Positions 1 to 9,017 of a DNA stretch of 64,000 nucleotides are shown one piece after another. A model generated the notes under the pieces. The model was not told the DNA's origin. It saw only the letters and a program-made list of their open reading frames with translations, and ran no database searches. Both the position numbers and the translations under genes were made by a program. This DNA comes from Microthrixaceae bacterium (lineage in GTDB: Bacteria; Actinomycetota; Acidimicrobiia; Acidimicrobiales; Microtrichaceae), in contig JAOSKI010000043.1 in NCBI GenBank assembly GCA_027493675.1, positions 62,001 through 126,000 of the forward strand. Reading direction: 5' to 3'. Each line of letters begins with the position of its first letter. Position 1 is the first letter of the stretch.

Positions 1-209
1 ACCGATGGCATCCACTTTCCACGGTGGCCCTCGCCGGTCTCGTCCAGCGGGGACGGCCCCACAGGATCCTGCACCACCGCGTCGTCGCGGAACAGCGCCA
101 GCCATGCACTGCGGTCACCGGCGTGAACCGCCGCCCGTGACCGCAGCGAGGCGGCACGTGCCGAACGGTCGTCGTCGGCCGGCAACGGCGGGTCCAGGTG
201 CTCTGTCAC
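1..209 (-). CDS. SnoaL/NTF2-like protein, N-terminal part (cut by window edge)
   Basis: Reading from a GTG at 209 gives 69 residues with no stop before the window edge. The stretch WLALFRDDAVVQDPVGPSPL is the usual opening of SnoaL / ketosteroid-isomerase-like NTF2 folds, which form a cone-shaped pocket and often act on CoA-pathway or steroid-type substrates. The GTG overlaps the stop of the upstream luciferase-like gene (GTGA), so the two are translationally coupled. The catalytic part lies outside the window, so it could equally be a binding protein or a non-enzymatic NTF2 fold. Confidence 0.72.
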   Translation of the reverse strand, partial: MTEHLDPPLPADDDRSARAASLRSRAAVHAGDRSAWLALFRDDAVVQDPVGPSPLDETGEGHRGKWMPS

Positions 210-1099
210 GGGCTGACCTCCAGGTCGCGCAGGGGATGGATGACGGTCTCGGCGAACCATGCCACCGAGTCGAGCTGGTGTTGGGCGTCCTCGGATCCCC
301 ACCCGAGAAGTACCACGGCACGGTGATCACGTCGGTGAGGCCCATCTCGGCGAGCCGAGCCATCTCATCGGGCGTGGCGGCCACCATCGGGGTCGCCTTG
401 ACCTCGAAGGCATCGTCGGCGCGGCCGGCCTCGTCGAGCGCGTCACGGAGGCCACCGATCAGCACCGACAGCTCGTCGGGGAGCACCTGCGCGCCGATCC
501 AACCGTCACCGAGGCGGGCGGCGCGACGGAGGCCGGCGTCGCTGTGGCCGCCCACGTAGATCGGCACCGGGTGCTCCGCGGGCGGATGCGGGTCCATCCG
601 TAGACGCTCGAAGTCGTAGTACTGGCCGTGGAAGTCCACGTACCCGCCGGCCAGCAGGTTGCGGATGATCGTGATCTGCTCGTCGAGCCGGCGGCCCCCG
701 GGTGGCCATGTCCTGGTGCAGCCACTCGAACTCCTCGGGAATCCAGCTCAACCCGACACCCAGGCCCACCCGGCCGGGGAAGAGCGCTGCGATCGATCCG
801 ACCGACTTGGCCACCAGCAGCGGCTCACGCAGCGGGGCCTTCAGGACGTTGGTGTAAAGGCTGATCCGCTCGGTGGCGGCGGCCACCGCCGGGAGGCCGA
901 CCAGAGGATCCACGAACGGCGAGTCCTCGGGCCAGAAGCGCGAACCGTCGCTGGTGAACGGATAGTCCGCGGAGACCTTCTCGGGATAGAACACCGAATC
1001 GGGGAAGGTGACCGAATCCCATCCGGCCGCATCGGCGGCGCGTGCGAGGGGCAGCACCCGCTCCGGTGGGATCATTGCCAGCGCCAGTGTGAACTTCAT
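206..1099 (-). CDS. LLM-class (luciferase-like) F420-dependent oxidoreductase
   Basis: About 297 residues once two single-base shifts (near 700 and 298) are bridged. The N-terminus MKFTLALAMIPPERVLPLAR, then WDSVTFPDS, ISLYTNVLKAPLREPLL and RVGLGVGLSW are the TIM-barrel signature of luciferase-like monooxygenases that use F420 or FMN. The C-terminal part has VPIYVGGHSDAGLRRAARLG and ends LRDLEVSP. Length fits the TIGR03619-like branch (about 290 aa). The start ATG at 1099 opens the conserved first beta strand. The gene lies just upstream of a SnoaL-like gene and overlaps it by four bases. Substrate unknown; a hydride-transfer step on a CoA-bound or polycyclic intermediate is a guess from the neighbourhood. 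Confidence 0.85.
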
Positions 1100-1211
1100 G
1101 GTCGTACTCCCGCGCCTGGCGCCACCGTAGTTCCGCTGCAGCGGGATCGTTGCCATGTGTCCACGGCCCGCCGGGTCGGCAACCTCGCCGTGGACGCCAG
1201 CGGCCGTGGAC

Positions 1212-1482
1212 TCAGCTGATCTTCATGAACATCTTCTCGACGCGCTCCACGTCGTAGCCGCTCCTCGGCTGCCTCCTGTGGGTGCTCCATGCAGTATGTG
1301 AGCCCCGATGCCACCAGCTTGAACCCGACCTGGTCGAGTGCCCTGGACGCTGCCGAGACCTGCGTGACGATGTCGGCGCAGTCGCGGTTCTCGGCCAGCA
1401 TCGCCTGCAGTCCCCGGACCTGGCCCTCGATGCGACGCAGCCTCTTGATCAGCGCCGCAGTGGTCTCCTCTGACAACTCCAT
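1212..1482 (-). CDS. CsoR/CstR-family (DUF156) transcriptional repressor
   Basis: About 90 residues, four-helix DUF156 fold: RRIEGQVRGLQAMLAENRDC, then IVTQVSAASRALDQVGF and SGLTYCMEHP. One base is missing near 1268; after it the frame ends GYDVERVEKMFMKIS, the usual C-terminus of the family. Cys of RDCADI and Cys of TYCMEHP are present, but the residue four before the second Cys is Gly rather than the His used by copper-sensing CsoR. That Cys/Cys pattern is closer to persulfide-sensing CstR-type members (inference). ATG at 1482 is preferred over 1485 because GAGGAG then sits at normal spacing. A family-type operator lies just upstream, so the gene probably represses itself. No metal or sulfur gene is adjacent. 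Confidence 0.85.
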
Positions 1483-1527
1483 CATGATCTCCTCGTGGTG
1501 GCGGTGTGCTGCCCGCCACTCACAAGG

Positions 1528-1543
1528 ATACCCCCCGGGGTTT
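1528..1543. promoter_or_regulatory. CsoR-family operator candidate
   Basis: ATACCCCCCGGGGTTT is the G/C-tract inverted repeat with flanking A/T typical of CsoR/CstR-family binding sites. It sits about 45 bp upstream of the repressor's start and about 30 bp beyond the acyl-CoA dehydrogenase stop, so it most likely serves the repressor's own promoter. Confidence 0.6.
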
Positions 1544-1573
1544 GCCGCGCGCAGGCGCTGCCACGAACCAGCG

Positions 1574-2757
1574 CTACCCGCGGGCGATGCGGTTGAACGG
1601 CACCTCGCGGGTCTCGTCCAGCTCCCGGGAAGGCCCAGCACCCGCTCTGCGATCATGTTCCTCTGCACCTCGTCGGTTCCGCCACCCACACGGATCCCGG
1701 GGTTCAGCAGGAAGATGTGCTGCCACAGGCCCTGCTCGGTCACCGCCCTGGGACCGAGTACCCCGAACGCGGCGTCGGTCGCAGCGCTCAGCATCCTGGT
1801 CATCGCGAGCTTGGCAATGGCACCCTCGGCCGTGGGTATCTCCCCAGCGGCCAACTTCGACATGATCCGCGCGTTCAGGAACTCGAGGCAGCGTTGGTAG
1901 GTGTAGGCGCGCGCAAGCCGGTCGCGGTCGTTCGCGTCCACGTGCCCACCTTCGCGCGCCAAGGTGAACAGGTCCTCGGTGCGGAACAGGTTGATCGCAC
2001 CGGCGAGGGTCATGCGCTCGTGCATGATGGTGGTGAGCGCGACCTGCCAGCCGTTTCCAGGTTCGTCGATGCGGTCGCTGTCGGGGATGCGCACGTCGTC
2101 GAGGAACACCTCGTTGAAGTGCACCTCGCCGTTGATCTGACGCAACGGCCTGACCGTCACCCCGGGCGTCTCCATGTCGAGCGCGAAGAACGTGAGGCCC
2201 TTGTGCTTGGGTGCCGACGGGTCGGTGCGGGCGAGCAGGATCGCTCGCTGCGAGAAGTGGGCTCCCGAGGACCACACCTTCTGGCCGTTGACGACCCACT
2301 CGTCACCGTCGCGCTCGGCGCGCTCGCCAGCCCTGCGAGGTCGGAGCCCGCATCGGGCTCGCTGAACAGCTGACACCAGATCTCCTCACCGCTCAGGATG
2401 CGGGACAGGAACCTCTCACGTTGCTCGTCGGTGCCGTGGCCGATGAGCGCCGGTCCGGCCATCCCGATGCCCACGATGTTGACCGAGGACGGGGACTTGG
2501 CGCGGTCGCACTCCTGGTTCCAGATGATCTGCTCGACGGGGCCCACACCCCTGCCCCCCGTACTCCTTCGGCCAGGTGATGGCCGCCCAACCGTTGTCGT
2601 ACAGCAGGCGCTGCCACGCCTTGGATGCAGCCAGTGACTCCTCCCACTCGCCTTCGCCGTCGAGCAGCTCGCCGGGCGTCTCCTCGGCGTGCTGTTCGAG
2701 AAAGGCCCTGGCCTCCTTGCGGAACGCCTCCTCGGAGGGCGAGTCACAGAGATCCAT
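1574..2757 (-). CDS. acyl-CoA dehydrogenase
   Basis: About 394 residues after bridging shifts near 2545, 2340 and 1630. N-terminal helical domain ([35 protein letters not shown]), then [20 protein letters not shown] and [16 protein letters not shown], the standard FAD-binding middle-domain motif. The beta-barrel segment has [20 protein letters not shown], and the C-terminal helices have [20 protein letters not shown]. It catalyses FAD-dependent alpha,beta-dehydrogenation of an acyl-CoA and passes electrons to ETF; an etfAB pair lies at 31.6-33.4 kb. The [12 protein letters not shown] ending is typical of the actinobacterial FadE group that includes cholesterol side-chain enzymes, but the substrate is not determinable. 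The start ATG at 2757 is preceded by GGAAG. An SDR gene follows upstream on the same strand with about 40 bp between. Confidence 0.88.
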
Positions 2758-2796
2758 CCGTCGTACTTCCTTCCGGGATCGGTCGGTCCTCGATCG

Positions 2797-3589
2797 TCAG
2801 ACGATCGTTCCACCGTCGATGACCAGCGTGGCTCCGGTGGTGTTGGGTGAGGCCGCGGCGAAGAACGCTATGGCATCCGCGATCTCGCTCGGATCGAGCA
2901 GCGTCTTGGTCCGGGGAACCGCTCGCGCCACGAGGTCCGGGTCGGCGTCGTCGGGTGGCACGAAGTTGCTCAGCAGCGGCGTCAGGACTCCGCCAGGGCA
3001 CACCAGGTTCACGCGCACGCCTCGTGCGGCGTACTCCGCAGCGAGGGTCTTGGACAACATGACCGCACCGCCCTTGGACGCGCTGTAGGCGGCTCCATAG
3101 GGATGGCCCGCAAGGCCGGCGATCGAGGCAACGTTCACGATGGAGCCACGGCGCTCCACGAGTTCCGGCAGGCGCTGCGGCACATCAGGAACATGCCGGT
3201 GAGGTTGACCTCGATGGTGCGGTTCCATGCTTCGAGCGTCTCGGTGTCGGCATGGCTGTAGTGACCGATGCCGGCCACGTTCACCAGCACGTCGAGCGAT
3301 CCGAAGTGGTCGATGGTGGCGGCAACCGCGTTCTTTGCCGCGACCTCGTCGGTCACGCTCCCCTCTATCGCCAGTGCTTCGCCGCCGGCTCCGACGACCG
3401 CGTCCACGGTCTCGGCCACACCGGCCGCGTCGAGGTCGAAGCAACTTGTCCGGAGGCCGTCGGCCGCGAGCCGCAGTGCCGCAGCCCTACCGATTCCCGA
3501 TGCCGCACCGGTGATCAGCGCCACAGGGTGCTCCTGAGTTCCCCCGTGACTGCATCGCCACCGGCGGTCTGGTCCTGCGAAGTATCCAT
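2797..3589 (-). CDS. short-chain dehydrogenase/reductase (SDR)
   Basis: Rossmann-fold NAD(P)-dependent alcohol/ketone oxidoreductase of about 263 residues. Cofactor motif TGAASGIG follows PVALI; next come VLVNVAGIG, the catalytic Ser region VNVASIAG and the catalytic YSASK; ends [10 protein letters not shown]. Frame slips near 3545 (in a run of C) and 3170. ATG at 3589 with a G-rich Shine-Dalgarno gives a short leader [14 protein letters not shown] before the fold; a longer open frame further upstream would start inside the operator and is less likely. Acts with the acyl-CoA dehydrogenase downstream, probably as a 3-hydroxyacyl or hydroxysteroid-type dehydrogenase (inference). Confidence 0.87.
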
Positions 3590-3606
3590 GCTGCCCCCTT
3601 TGGAAG

Positions 3607-3620
3607 TAGAACACGTTTCA
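3607..3620. promoter_or_regulatory. KstR-like operator upstream of SDR
   Basis: TAGAACACGTTTCA matches the 14-bp KstR consensus TnnAACnnGTTnnA described for mycobacterial and rhodococcal cholesterol regulons at every fixed position. It lies 18 bp upstream of the SDR start, in the gap shared with the divergent MarR gene. No kstR gene is in the window. Confidence 0.5.
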
Positions 3621-3657
3621 GTTTTTACGATACTGTCTGGGTCACCGCGGCACCAAC

Positions 3658-3688
3658 GATGTCACGGTCACGAGGATCGAGTGACATC
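3658..3688. promoter_or_regulatory. inverted repeat in SDR/MarR divergent promoter
   Basis: GATGTCAC and GTGACATC form a perfect 8-bp inverted repeat with a 15-bp spacer, 62 bp upstream of the MarR start. MarR proteins usually bind such palindromes in their own divergent promoters, so this is a candidate autoregulatory site. Confidence 0.4.
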
Positions 3689-3749
3689 GCCCGCGACCGA
3701 TGTCGGTGATCCAGTGAGCGCGGCGCTAGCGTGCCCGGCGGAGGAAACC

Positions 3750-4345
3750 ATGCAGGACATGCAGTGGGTCGACGACTTCAGTGAGGCGTGGGCCCGAGAG
3801 TACCCGGACGCCGACACTTCCGGAATGCTGTTGATCACACGCCTGGTACGACTGAGCGTGCTGATCGACGCGCTCGCGCGAGACGCTCGATCCGTTCAAC
3901 CTGATGCAGAGCGACTACGCCGTTCTCGCGGCGCTGCGCCGCGTGGGACCGCCGTACACCCTCGCGCCCAACGAGCTCTACACCGGTCTCGAACGTTCCT
4001 CGGGTGGGATGACGAAGATGCTCAAGCGCCTGGCGGACCTGGGCCTGGTGCGGCGGGTGAACAACCCTGCGGACAAGCGAAGCAAGCTCGTGCGGCTCAC
4101 CGCTGCCGGCAAGCGCGTGGAGGAGCAGGTCTTCGACGCGCTTCATGAGCCGGGCCCATGACCTGCTCGGTCCGCTGCCCGACCTCGCGACCATCAACGA
4201 CTCGGTTCACAGCCTGGTTGCGGCCATCGAGGAGCGATCGCGCCGAGGAGCCCTCCGCCACCTGATCCACCACACTGGAGGCGCGTCCCCGGGCGCCCAC
4301 CACCTCAGGCGGCCACCACCTCGGGCGTCGACGCCCGATCAATGA
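3750..4345 (+). CDS. MarR-family transcriptional regulator
   Basis: Winged-helix regulator. N-terminal helices LLITRLVRLSVLIDALARE; after a shift near 3885 the core reads NLMQSDYAVLAALRRVGPPY, then LERSSGGMTKMLKRLADLGL (recognition helix) and VNNPADKRSKLVRLTAAGKR, the beta wing with the conserved D-x-R. A second shift near 4140 leads into MSRAHDLLGPLPDLATINDS, the C-terminal dimer helix. The ATG at 3750 has GGAGG nine bases upstream. The exact C-terminus is uncertain because the last 30 residues are low-complexity Pro/Arg sequence. Divergent from the SDR and convergent with the thiolase; likely controls one or both. Ligand unknown. Confidence 0.82.
4321..4338. repeat. perfect 18-bp palindrome between convergent genes
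   Basis: TCGGGCGTCGACGCCCGA is a perfect palindrome in the convergent region after the MarR gene. It has no loop and no T-run, so it may be a protein site or a weak GC-rich terminator. Confidence 0.35.
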
Positions 4346-4405
4346 ACCCCGCCCATCGAGAGGCGCCGCCCGCCCCTGCGGTGGCGGTGGCGATCGCGGT
4401 GATCG

Positions 4406-5570
4406 CTACCGGCGCAGGATCAGACCGTCCGCAGGGCCACCCGCACCGGTGGCCACCAGCACCGACTCCACGCCGTCGACCTGGTTGGTCGAGGTGCCAC
4501 GGATCTGGCGGACCGCCTCTATCACGTTCGTGCCGTGCGAGAAGCCCCTCTCCCAGGAACCCGCCGTTGGTGTTGAGCGCCAACCGGCCACCCACCCGGA
4601 GGGCGTCGCCTCCCTCGCAGAACGCCGCGCCCTCGCCTTCGCCGCAGAACCCGAGGGCCTCGAGCTGCATCGGCACCAGCGGTGCGAAGCGGTCGTCGAG
4701 CTGCGCCACCGATATGTCCGAAGGGCCGATGCCGGCCACGCGGAACAGCTCGCGACCCATCAGCTCCATCTCGGGCAACCGAGAGAGCACCTCCCGGTTG
4801 TAGCTGGAGAGGTTCTCGCCCTCGGTTGAGGTGCCCTGCGCCACCGACATGACGACTGCGGGCGTGTCGGCCAGGTCCTTGGCGCGCTCTGCCGAGGTGA
4901 TCACCACCGCGATCGCGCCGTCGACCTCGGGCGCGCAGTCGAGTCGGCGAAGCGGATCGACGACCACGTCGGAGGCCAGGTAGTCGTCGTGGCCAATGGG
5001 TGCGTCGAAGAAGATCGCGTGCGGGTTGGCCGCGGCATGCTCGCTGCACACGACCGGGACCCAGCCGATCTGCGCCGGATCGATGCCGTAGTCGTCGTAG
5101 TAGCGACGCACCCCCATGCCGATCATCCCCGCCGGGGTGAGCAGGCCGAAGGGTGAGTAGAAGTCGTAGCGGATCAGGTCGAGGGATTCGTCCTTGGTCT
5201 CCTTGGCCGCCCTGAAGTCCGAACCCGCACGCTTGCCGGAGCCGTTGTTCGCGGAGCGGAAGTAGACCACGTAGTTGGCGGTGCCCGAGGCGATCGCGGT
5301 GACTGCGTTCAGCAGCGGGCTCGTGCCCCAGTGCGAGTCGCTCGAGTAGCTGAGGGTCTCCATGCCCAGGGCCTTCTGGACGTACATGGCGTCGATGCCG
5401 TCGACGACGTCCTTCACCATGCCGTCGATCTGATCCAGCCGGAGCCCCGCGTCGTCGACCGCGGCCTTGATCACCTCGCATGCCAGTGAGTACTCGGTGC
5501 GACCCGAGTCGGTGGAGAAATCGGTTGTGGCGACACCCACGATGGCGGTTGTGTCCTTGATGCTCTTCAT
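4406..5570 (-). CDS. thiolase-like protein (lipid-transfer/SCP-x type) without catalytic Cys
   Basis: About 388 residues of the thiolase fold: TTAIVGVATTDFSTDSGRTE, DAGLRLDQIDGM, ANYVVYFRSANNG, then LDCAPEVDGAIAVVITSAER, LEALGFC and NTNGGFLGERGFSHGTNVIE. One shift near 4545 separates the last 45 residues, which end ATGAGGPADGLILRR. The loop that carries the nucleophilic Cys in true thiolases reads SHWGTSPLLNAV, with no Cys, as in the Ltp2-type group that works as an acyl-CoA retro-aldolase together with a DUF35 partner. The Tyr residues seen in the downstream-numbered paralogue (YDPF, SEAY) are also replaced here (DDRF, RGFS), so this may be a non-catalytic partner. A DUF35 gene lies 44 bp upstream on the same strand. 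ATG at 5570, GGGAG ahead. Confidence 0.8.
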
Positions 5571-5614
5571 GACCGCGACTCCCTCACTGTTCCCCCGATA
5601 CTCGATTCCCCGAC

Positions 5615-6046
5615 TCACGATTCCCGGACCTTGAACTTGAACAGCGTCAGGTCGTCGGAGATGTCGTCGAAGACGACTTCGACCGGAATACCGATCTTCA
5701 CCTCGTCGGGTTCGAGGTCGATCATGTTCGAAACCAGCCTCACGCCCTCTTCGAGCTCGACCAGCACCACCGAGTACGGCACCTTCATGGCGGGGTACGC
5801 CATCCGGTCGGTGGTGAAGTTCACATACGAGTAGATCTCGCCACGGCCCGGCGACTCGACCCACTCGAGGGTGTCCATCGAGTGGCACTCGGGGCACATG
5901 GGCCGGGGCGGCTGCAGGTACAGCTTGCACGCGCCACAGCGCTGCAACACGAGTTCGTGGCGGTTCACCGCCTCCCAGAAGGGACGGTTGTCGTCGTCCA
6001 GCGAGGCCTTGAGGATCGGGATCCCGGGTACGTATTCAATGGTCAT
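5615..6046 (-). CDS. DUF35 Zn-ribbon/OB-fold protein, partner of thiolase
   Basis: 143 residues, intact. Helix RPFWEAVNRHELVLQRCGAC, then the zinc ribbon CGACKLYLQPPRPMCPEC (two Cys-x2-Cys knuckles), then the OB-fold with VVLVELEEGVRLVSNMIDLE and the closing VEVVFDDISDDLTLFKF. DUF35 proteins bind acyl-CoA and form complexes with Ltp-type thiolases or with acyl-CoA dehydratases; ChsH2 in steroid side-chain degradation is the best-known case. It lies between two thiolase genes (6-bp gap to the upstream one), so it most likely forms a complex with one of them. Full length for the family (130-150 aa). Confidence 0.9.
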   Translation of the reverse strand: MTIEYVPGIPILKASLDDDNRPFWEAVNRHELVLQRCGACKLYLQPPRPMCPECHSMDTLEWVESPGRGEIYSYVNFTTDRMAYPAMKVPYSVVLVELEEGVRLVSNMIDLEPDEVKIGIPVEVVFDDISDDLTLFKFKVRES

Positions 6047-6052
6047 CTCAGC

Positions 6053-7283
6053 TCACTTCCTCAGGATCATTCCGCTGGTGGGCAGGCCGGGGCCACCGGT
6101 GACCATCGACAGCTCCACGTCGTCGACCTGGCTGGTGGAGGTCCCCCGGATCTGGCGGACCGCTTCGATGATCAGGTTGTAGCCGTGGATGTAGGCCTCC
6201 GAGAGCAACCCTCCGGAGGTGTTGACGGGGATCTCGCCGTCGGGGCGGATCCGGTCGCCTCCGGCGCAGAACTCCGCTGACCCGCCGCGCTCACAGAACC
6301 CGAGCTCCTCGAGCTGAAGCAGCCCACCGAAGCTGAACGGATCGTAGAGCTGCACCACGTCGATGTCGGAGGGACCGACGCCTGCGAGGCGGTAGAGCTC
6401 CTGGCCGACGTGCCAGGTGTCGGGCAGGCCCGACATCGGCGTGCGGTTGTAGGAGGTCTGGATCTCCGAGACCGGCGTTGCGGCCTGGGCGGCAGCGAGG
6501 ATGTAGGCGGGGGGTCTGCTTGAGGTCCTTGGCCCGCTCGGCGGTGGTGACGATCACCGCCGCGGCGCCGTCGGTGTCGACACAGCAGTCGAGCAGGCGC
6601 AACGGCTCCACGATCATCGGGGCCTGCTTGTAGTCATCGAAGGTGATCGGCTTGTCGTGGAAGATCGCCTTGGGGTTGCGCACAGCGTTCTCACGCAGCA
6701 CCACCGAGTACCATCCGAGCAGGTCGACGTCGACGTCGTACTCGTGCATCCAACGGCGGGCGTACATGCTCGCCCACGACAGCGGCGTGAGCAGGCCGAA
6801 GGGGAAGTAGTAGCCGTAGTGCAGCGTCGGCGCCTCGCTCAGGTAGGTGGCGTACCCGTCGCCACGGCCGTAGCGGTGCCCCGACGCCTCGTTGAGCGAG
6901 CGGTAGCAGACCACGTAGTTGGCCACACCGGTGGTGACCGCCGCGGCGGCCTGCATGATGTTGGCGCAACTCGCCCCACCGCCGTAGCTGATCTCGCTGG
7001 TGAAGCGCAGGTTGGGAATGCCGAGCGCCCCGACGAGCGTCGGCATCGAGGTGCGCTCGAGGGTGAACGCCTCCAGGCCGTCGATGTCGGCCATGGTCAG
7101 CCCGGCGTCCTCCACCGCGGCCTTGATCGCCTCACAGGCCATGTCGAGCTCGTCACGCCCGGAGTTGCGGGAGAACTCCGTCTGACCGACCCCTACGATG
7201 GCGGCGTTGTCCCTGATGGTGTTGGACTCGACGCCGGGACGCAGATCGGTGCGGAACTTCCGGTCGATGTAATCCTGTAGCAT
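6053..7283 (-). CDS. thiolase-like protein, Ltp2/SCP-x type
   Basis: About 410 residues with one shift near 6510. Opens with a 25-residue extension (MLQDYIDRKFRTDLRPGVE) before NAAIVGVGQTEFSRNSGRDE. Motifs: LTMADIDGLEAFT, YGGGASCANIMQAAAAV, ANYVVCYRSLNEASG, LDCCVDTDGAAAVIVTTAER, VQLYDPFSFGGLLQLEELGF and NTSGGLLSEAYIHGYNLI. The Cys in GGASCANI appears offset from the canonical thiolase nucleophile, so thiolysis is doubtful. The Tyr in LYDPF and the Tyr in SEAYIHG fit Ltp2-type retro-aldolases, which use tyrosines (family knowledge; assignment inferred). Sandwiched between two DUF35 genes (6 and 35 bp away). Expected role: retro-aldol or thiolytic release of a short unit from a CoA-activated side chain. 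Confidence 0.82.
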
Positions 7284-7318
7284 TTGGCCTCCTTGTCGCG
7301 GTTGCCGGAGGGGTCCGG

Positions 7319-7747
7319 TTACGCCGCCCGTTCGAACTTGAACAGGGTCAGGTCCTCGTCGATGTCCTCGTAGAGAACCGACACCCGCATCCCGATCTCG
7401 AGGTCGGCCTCGGGGATGTCGACCGGCATGCTCACGAGGCGGGGTCCTTCATCGAGCTCCACGAGCACGACGGTGTGCGGCGAGTCGAAGCCCTCGTGAG
7501 GCGACTCCGCGTATGTGACCCAGCTGTAGATGGTGCCGTTGCCCGACACCTTCACCCACTCGGACTCCGCCGACTGGCAGTTGGGGCACATCGGCCGTGG
7601 TGGGGTCAGCCAACGCTGACACCCGCTACAGCGCTGCAGCTCCAGCTCGTGGCGCTTGACCGAATCCCAGAAGGGCATGCTGCTGCGGTAGAGCACGCCC
7701 CACAGCGCCGGGTGCGGTGTCGCTGCCCGCTCGTCGTCTGCCGTCAT
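7319..7747 (-). CDS. DUF35 Zn-ribbon/OB-fold protein
   Basis: 142 residues, intact, first gene of a four-gene minus-strand unit DUF35-thiolase-DUF35-thiolase. Helix MPFWDSVKRHELELQRCSGC, zinc ribbon CSGCQRWLTPPRPMCPNC, OB-fold strands with TVVLVELDEGPRLVSMPVDI, ending VLYEDIDEDLTLFKFERAA. Probable acyl-CoA-binding partner of the thiolase 35 bp downstream. The start lies 79 bp from a conserved palindrome (7826-7835) in the divergent promoter. It is about as long as the other DUF35 but clearly diverged, so the two probably pair with different thiolases. Confidence 0.9.
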   Translation of the reverse strand: MTADDERAATPHPALWGVLYRSSMPFWDSVKRHELELQRCSGCQRWLTPPRPMCPNCQSAESEWVKVSGNGTIYSWVTYAESPHEGFDSPHTVVLVELDEGPRLVSMPVDIPEADLEIGMRVSVLYEDIDEDLTLFKFERAA

Positions 7748-7822
7748 CGCAACGCTCCTTCGTCAGATCGTCGTCCCCCTGGGGATGCCTGCGGTGACGG
7801 ACTCTACAGACTGCCGGAGTTC

Positions 7823-7856
7823 CTCACCAAGTGGTAGTAATCTGTGACCAGTTGTT
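7823..7856. promoter_or_regulatory. tandem palindromic operator, site 1 (divergent promoter)
   Basis: The core ACCAAGTGGT at 7826-7835 fits the recurrent ACCA-NN-TGGT palindrome of this window. A second, weaker copy ACCAGTTGTT starts exactly 21 bp later (7847). It lies between the minus-strand DUF35/thiolase unit and the plus-strand LLM/crotonase unit and could regulate both. Confidence 0.6.
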
Positions 7857-7911
7857 CAGTCCGGGGTCGGCGTCACCGTGGCGCCGCCGTGTGCAGCACC
7901 GGGAGGTCGGC

Positions 7912-8986
7912 GTGGCCGTGCGAGTGGAAACCGTGATGTTCGCCCCAGAGACCGAGCAGTACGCGGGCAAGGGGCAACAGGCAGTCGACATCGCCGCCAT
8001 CGCCGCTGCGGGGCGCAGGGCCGAGGAGCTGGGCTTCGACGGGGTAACCACGCCCGAAGCCGGCCACGACCCGTTCCTGCCGCTCACCCTCGCAGCCGAG
8101 CACACCGAGCGCATCGCGCTCGGCACCAACGTGGCGATCGCCTTCCCCCGCAGCCCGATGATCACCGCCCAGCTCGCCTGGGACCTCCAGCACCTCTCGG
8201 GAGGTCGCTTCAACCTCGGCCTCGGCACCCAGGTGCGTGCGCACGTGGACCGGCGCTACGGATCGCCTTCGGCATGGCAGGGACCGCCCGGGCCGCAGCT
8301 ACGCGACTACGTGAGCTGCGTCAAGGCGATGTTCGACACGTTCCAGAGCGGCACCAAGCCCGGTTACGAAGGCGACTTCTACCGCTTCACGTTGATGAAC
8401 CCGTTCTTCAACCCCGACCCATCGAGCACCCCCACGTGCCGATCCACCTCGCCGCGGTGAACCCCTACATGGCGCGACTTTCGGGCGAGCTGTGCGACGG
8501 CCTGCGCCTGCACCCGGTCGCCACGTTCACCTACGCGCGCGAGGTGGTGCTGCCCGCGGTCGCGGAGGGGGCGACCATCGCGGGGCGCTCCCCGGGGAGA
8601 TCGAGTTGATAGGCGCCCCGTTCCTGGCGGTCGCCGCGACCGACGAGGGTGTGGAAGCCGCCAGGACCAGGCTCAAGCAGCACATCGCTTTCTACTGCTC
8701 CACACCCACCTACCACGCGGTGCTCACCCACCACGGCTGGGACGACGTCGGCACCCGGTTGCACCAGATGTCGCGGGAGGGCCGCTGGCAGGAGATGCCC
8801 GAGTGCATCACCGACGAGATGGTCGCCGAATGGGCGATCGTCGCGACGCTCGACCGGCTCGTGCCCGAGCTGAGCGCACGCACCGAGGGCCTCTTCTCCA
8901 CGGTGCTGCTGGACCTCCCCGCGGACCTGCGCCGTGACGGCGACTGGGTGGCCGAGACCGTCGCCGCCCTGCAGCGGGACGACTGA
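7912..8986 (+). CDS. LLM-class F420-dependent oxidoreductase
   Basis: About 358 residues, shifts near 8415 and 8590. VAVRVETVMFAPETEQYAGK, then ELGFDGVTTPEAGHDPFLPL, RIALGTNVAIAFPRSPMI, GRFNLGLGTQVRAHVDRRYG and HVPIHLAAVNPYMARLSGEL are luciferase-like TIM-barrel motifs; GLGTQVRAHVDRRYG with the following WQGPPGP is typical of the TIGR03617 group. C-terminus has LTHHGWDDVGTRLHQMSREG. GTG at 7912 is chosen because GGGAGG lies five bases ahead; the open frame runs further upstream but across the operator. Followed 31 bp later by a crotonase. Probably an F420-dependent dehydrogenase or monooxygenase-like enzyme of the same catabolic unit; substrate unknown. Confidence 0.85.
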
Positions 8987-9017
8987 CAACCTGACACAAC
9001 CGAAACGGAGAAACGAC

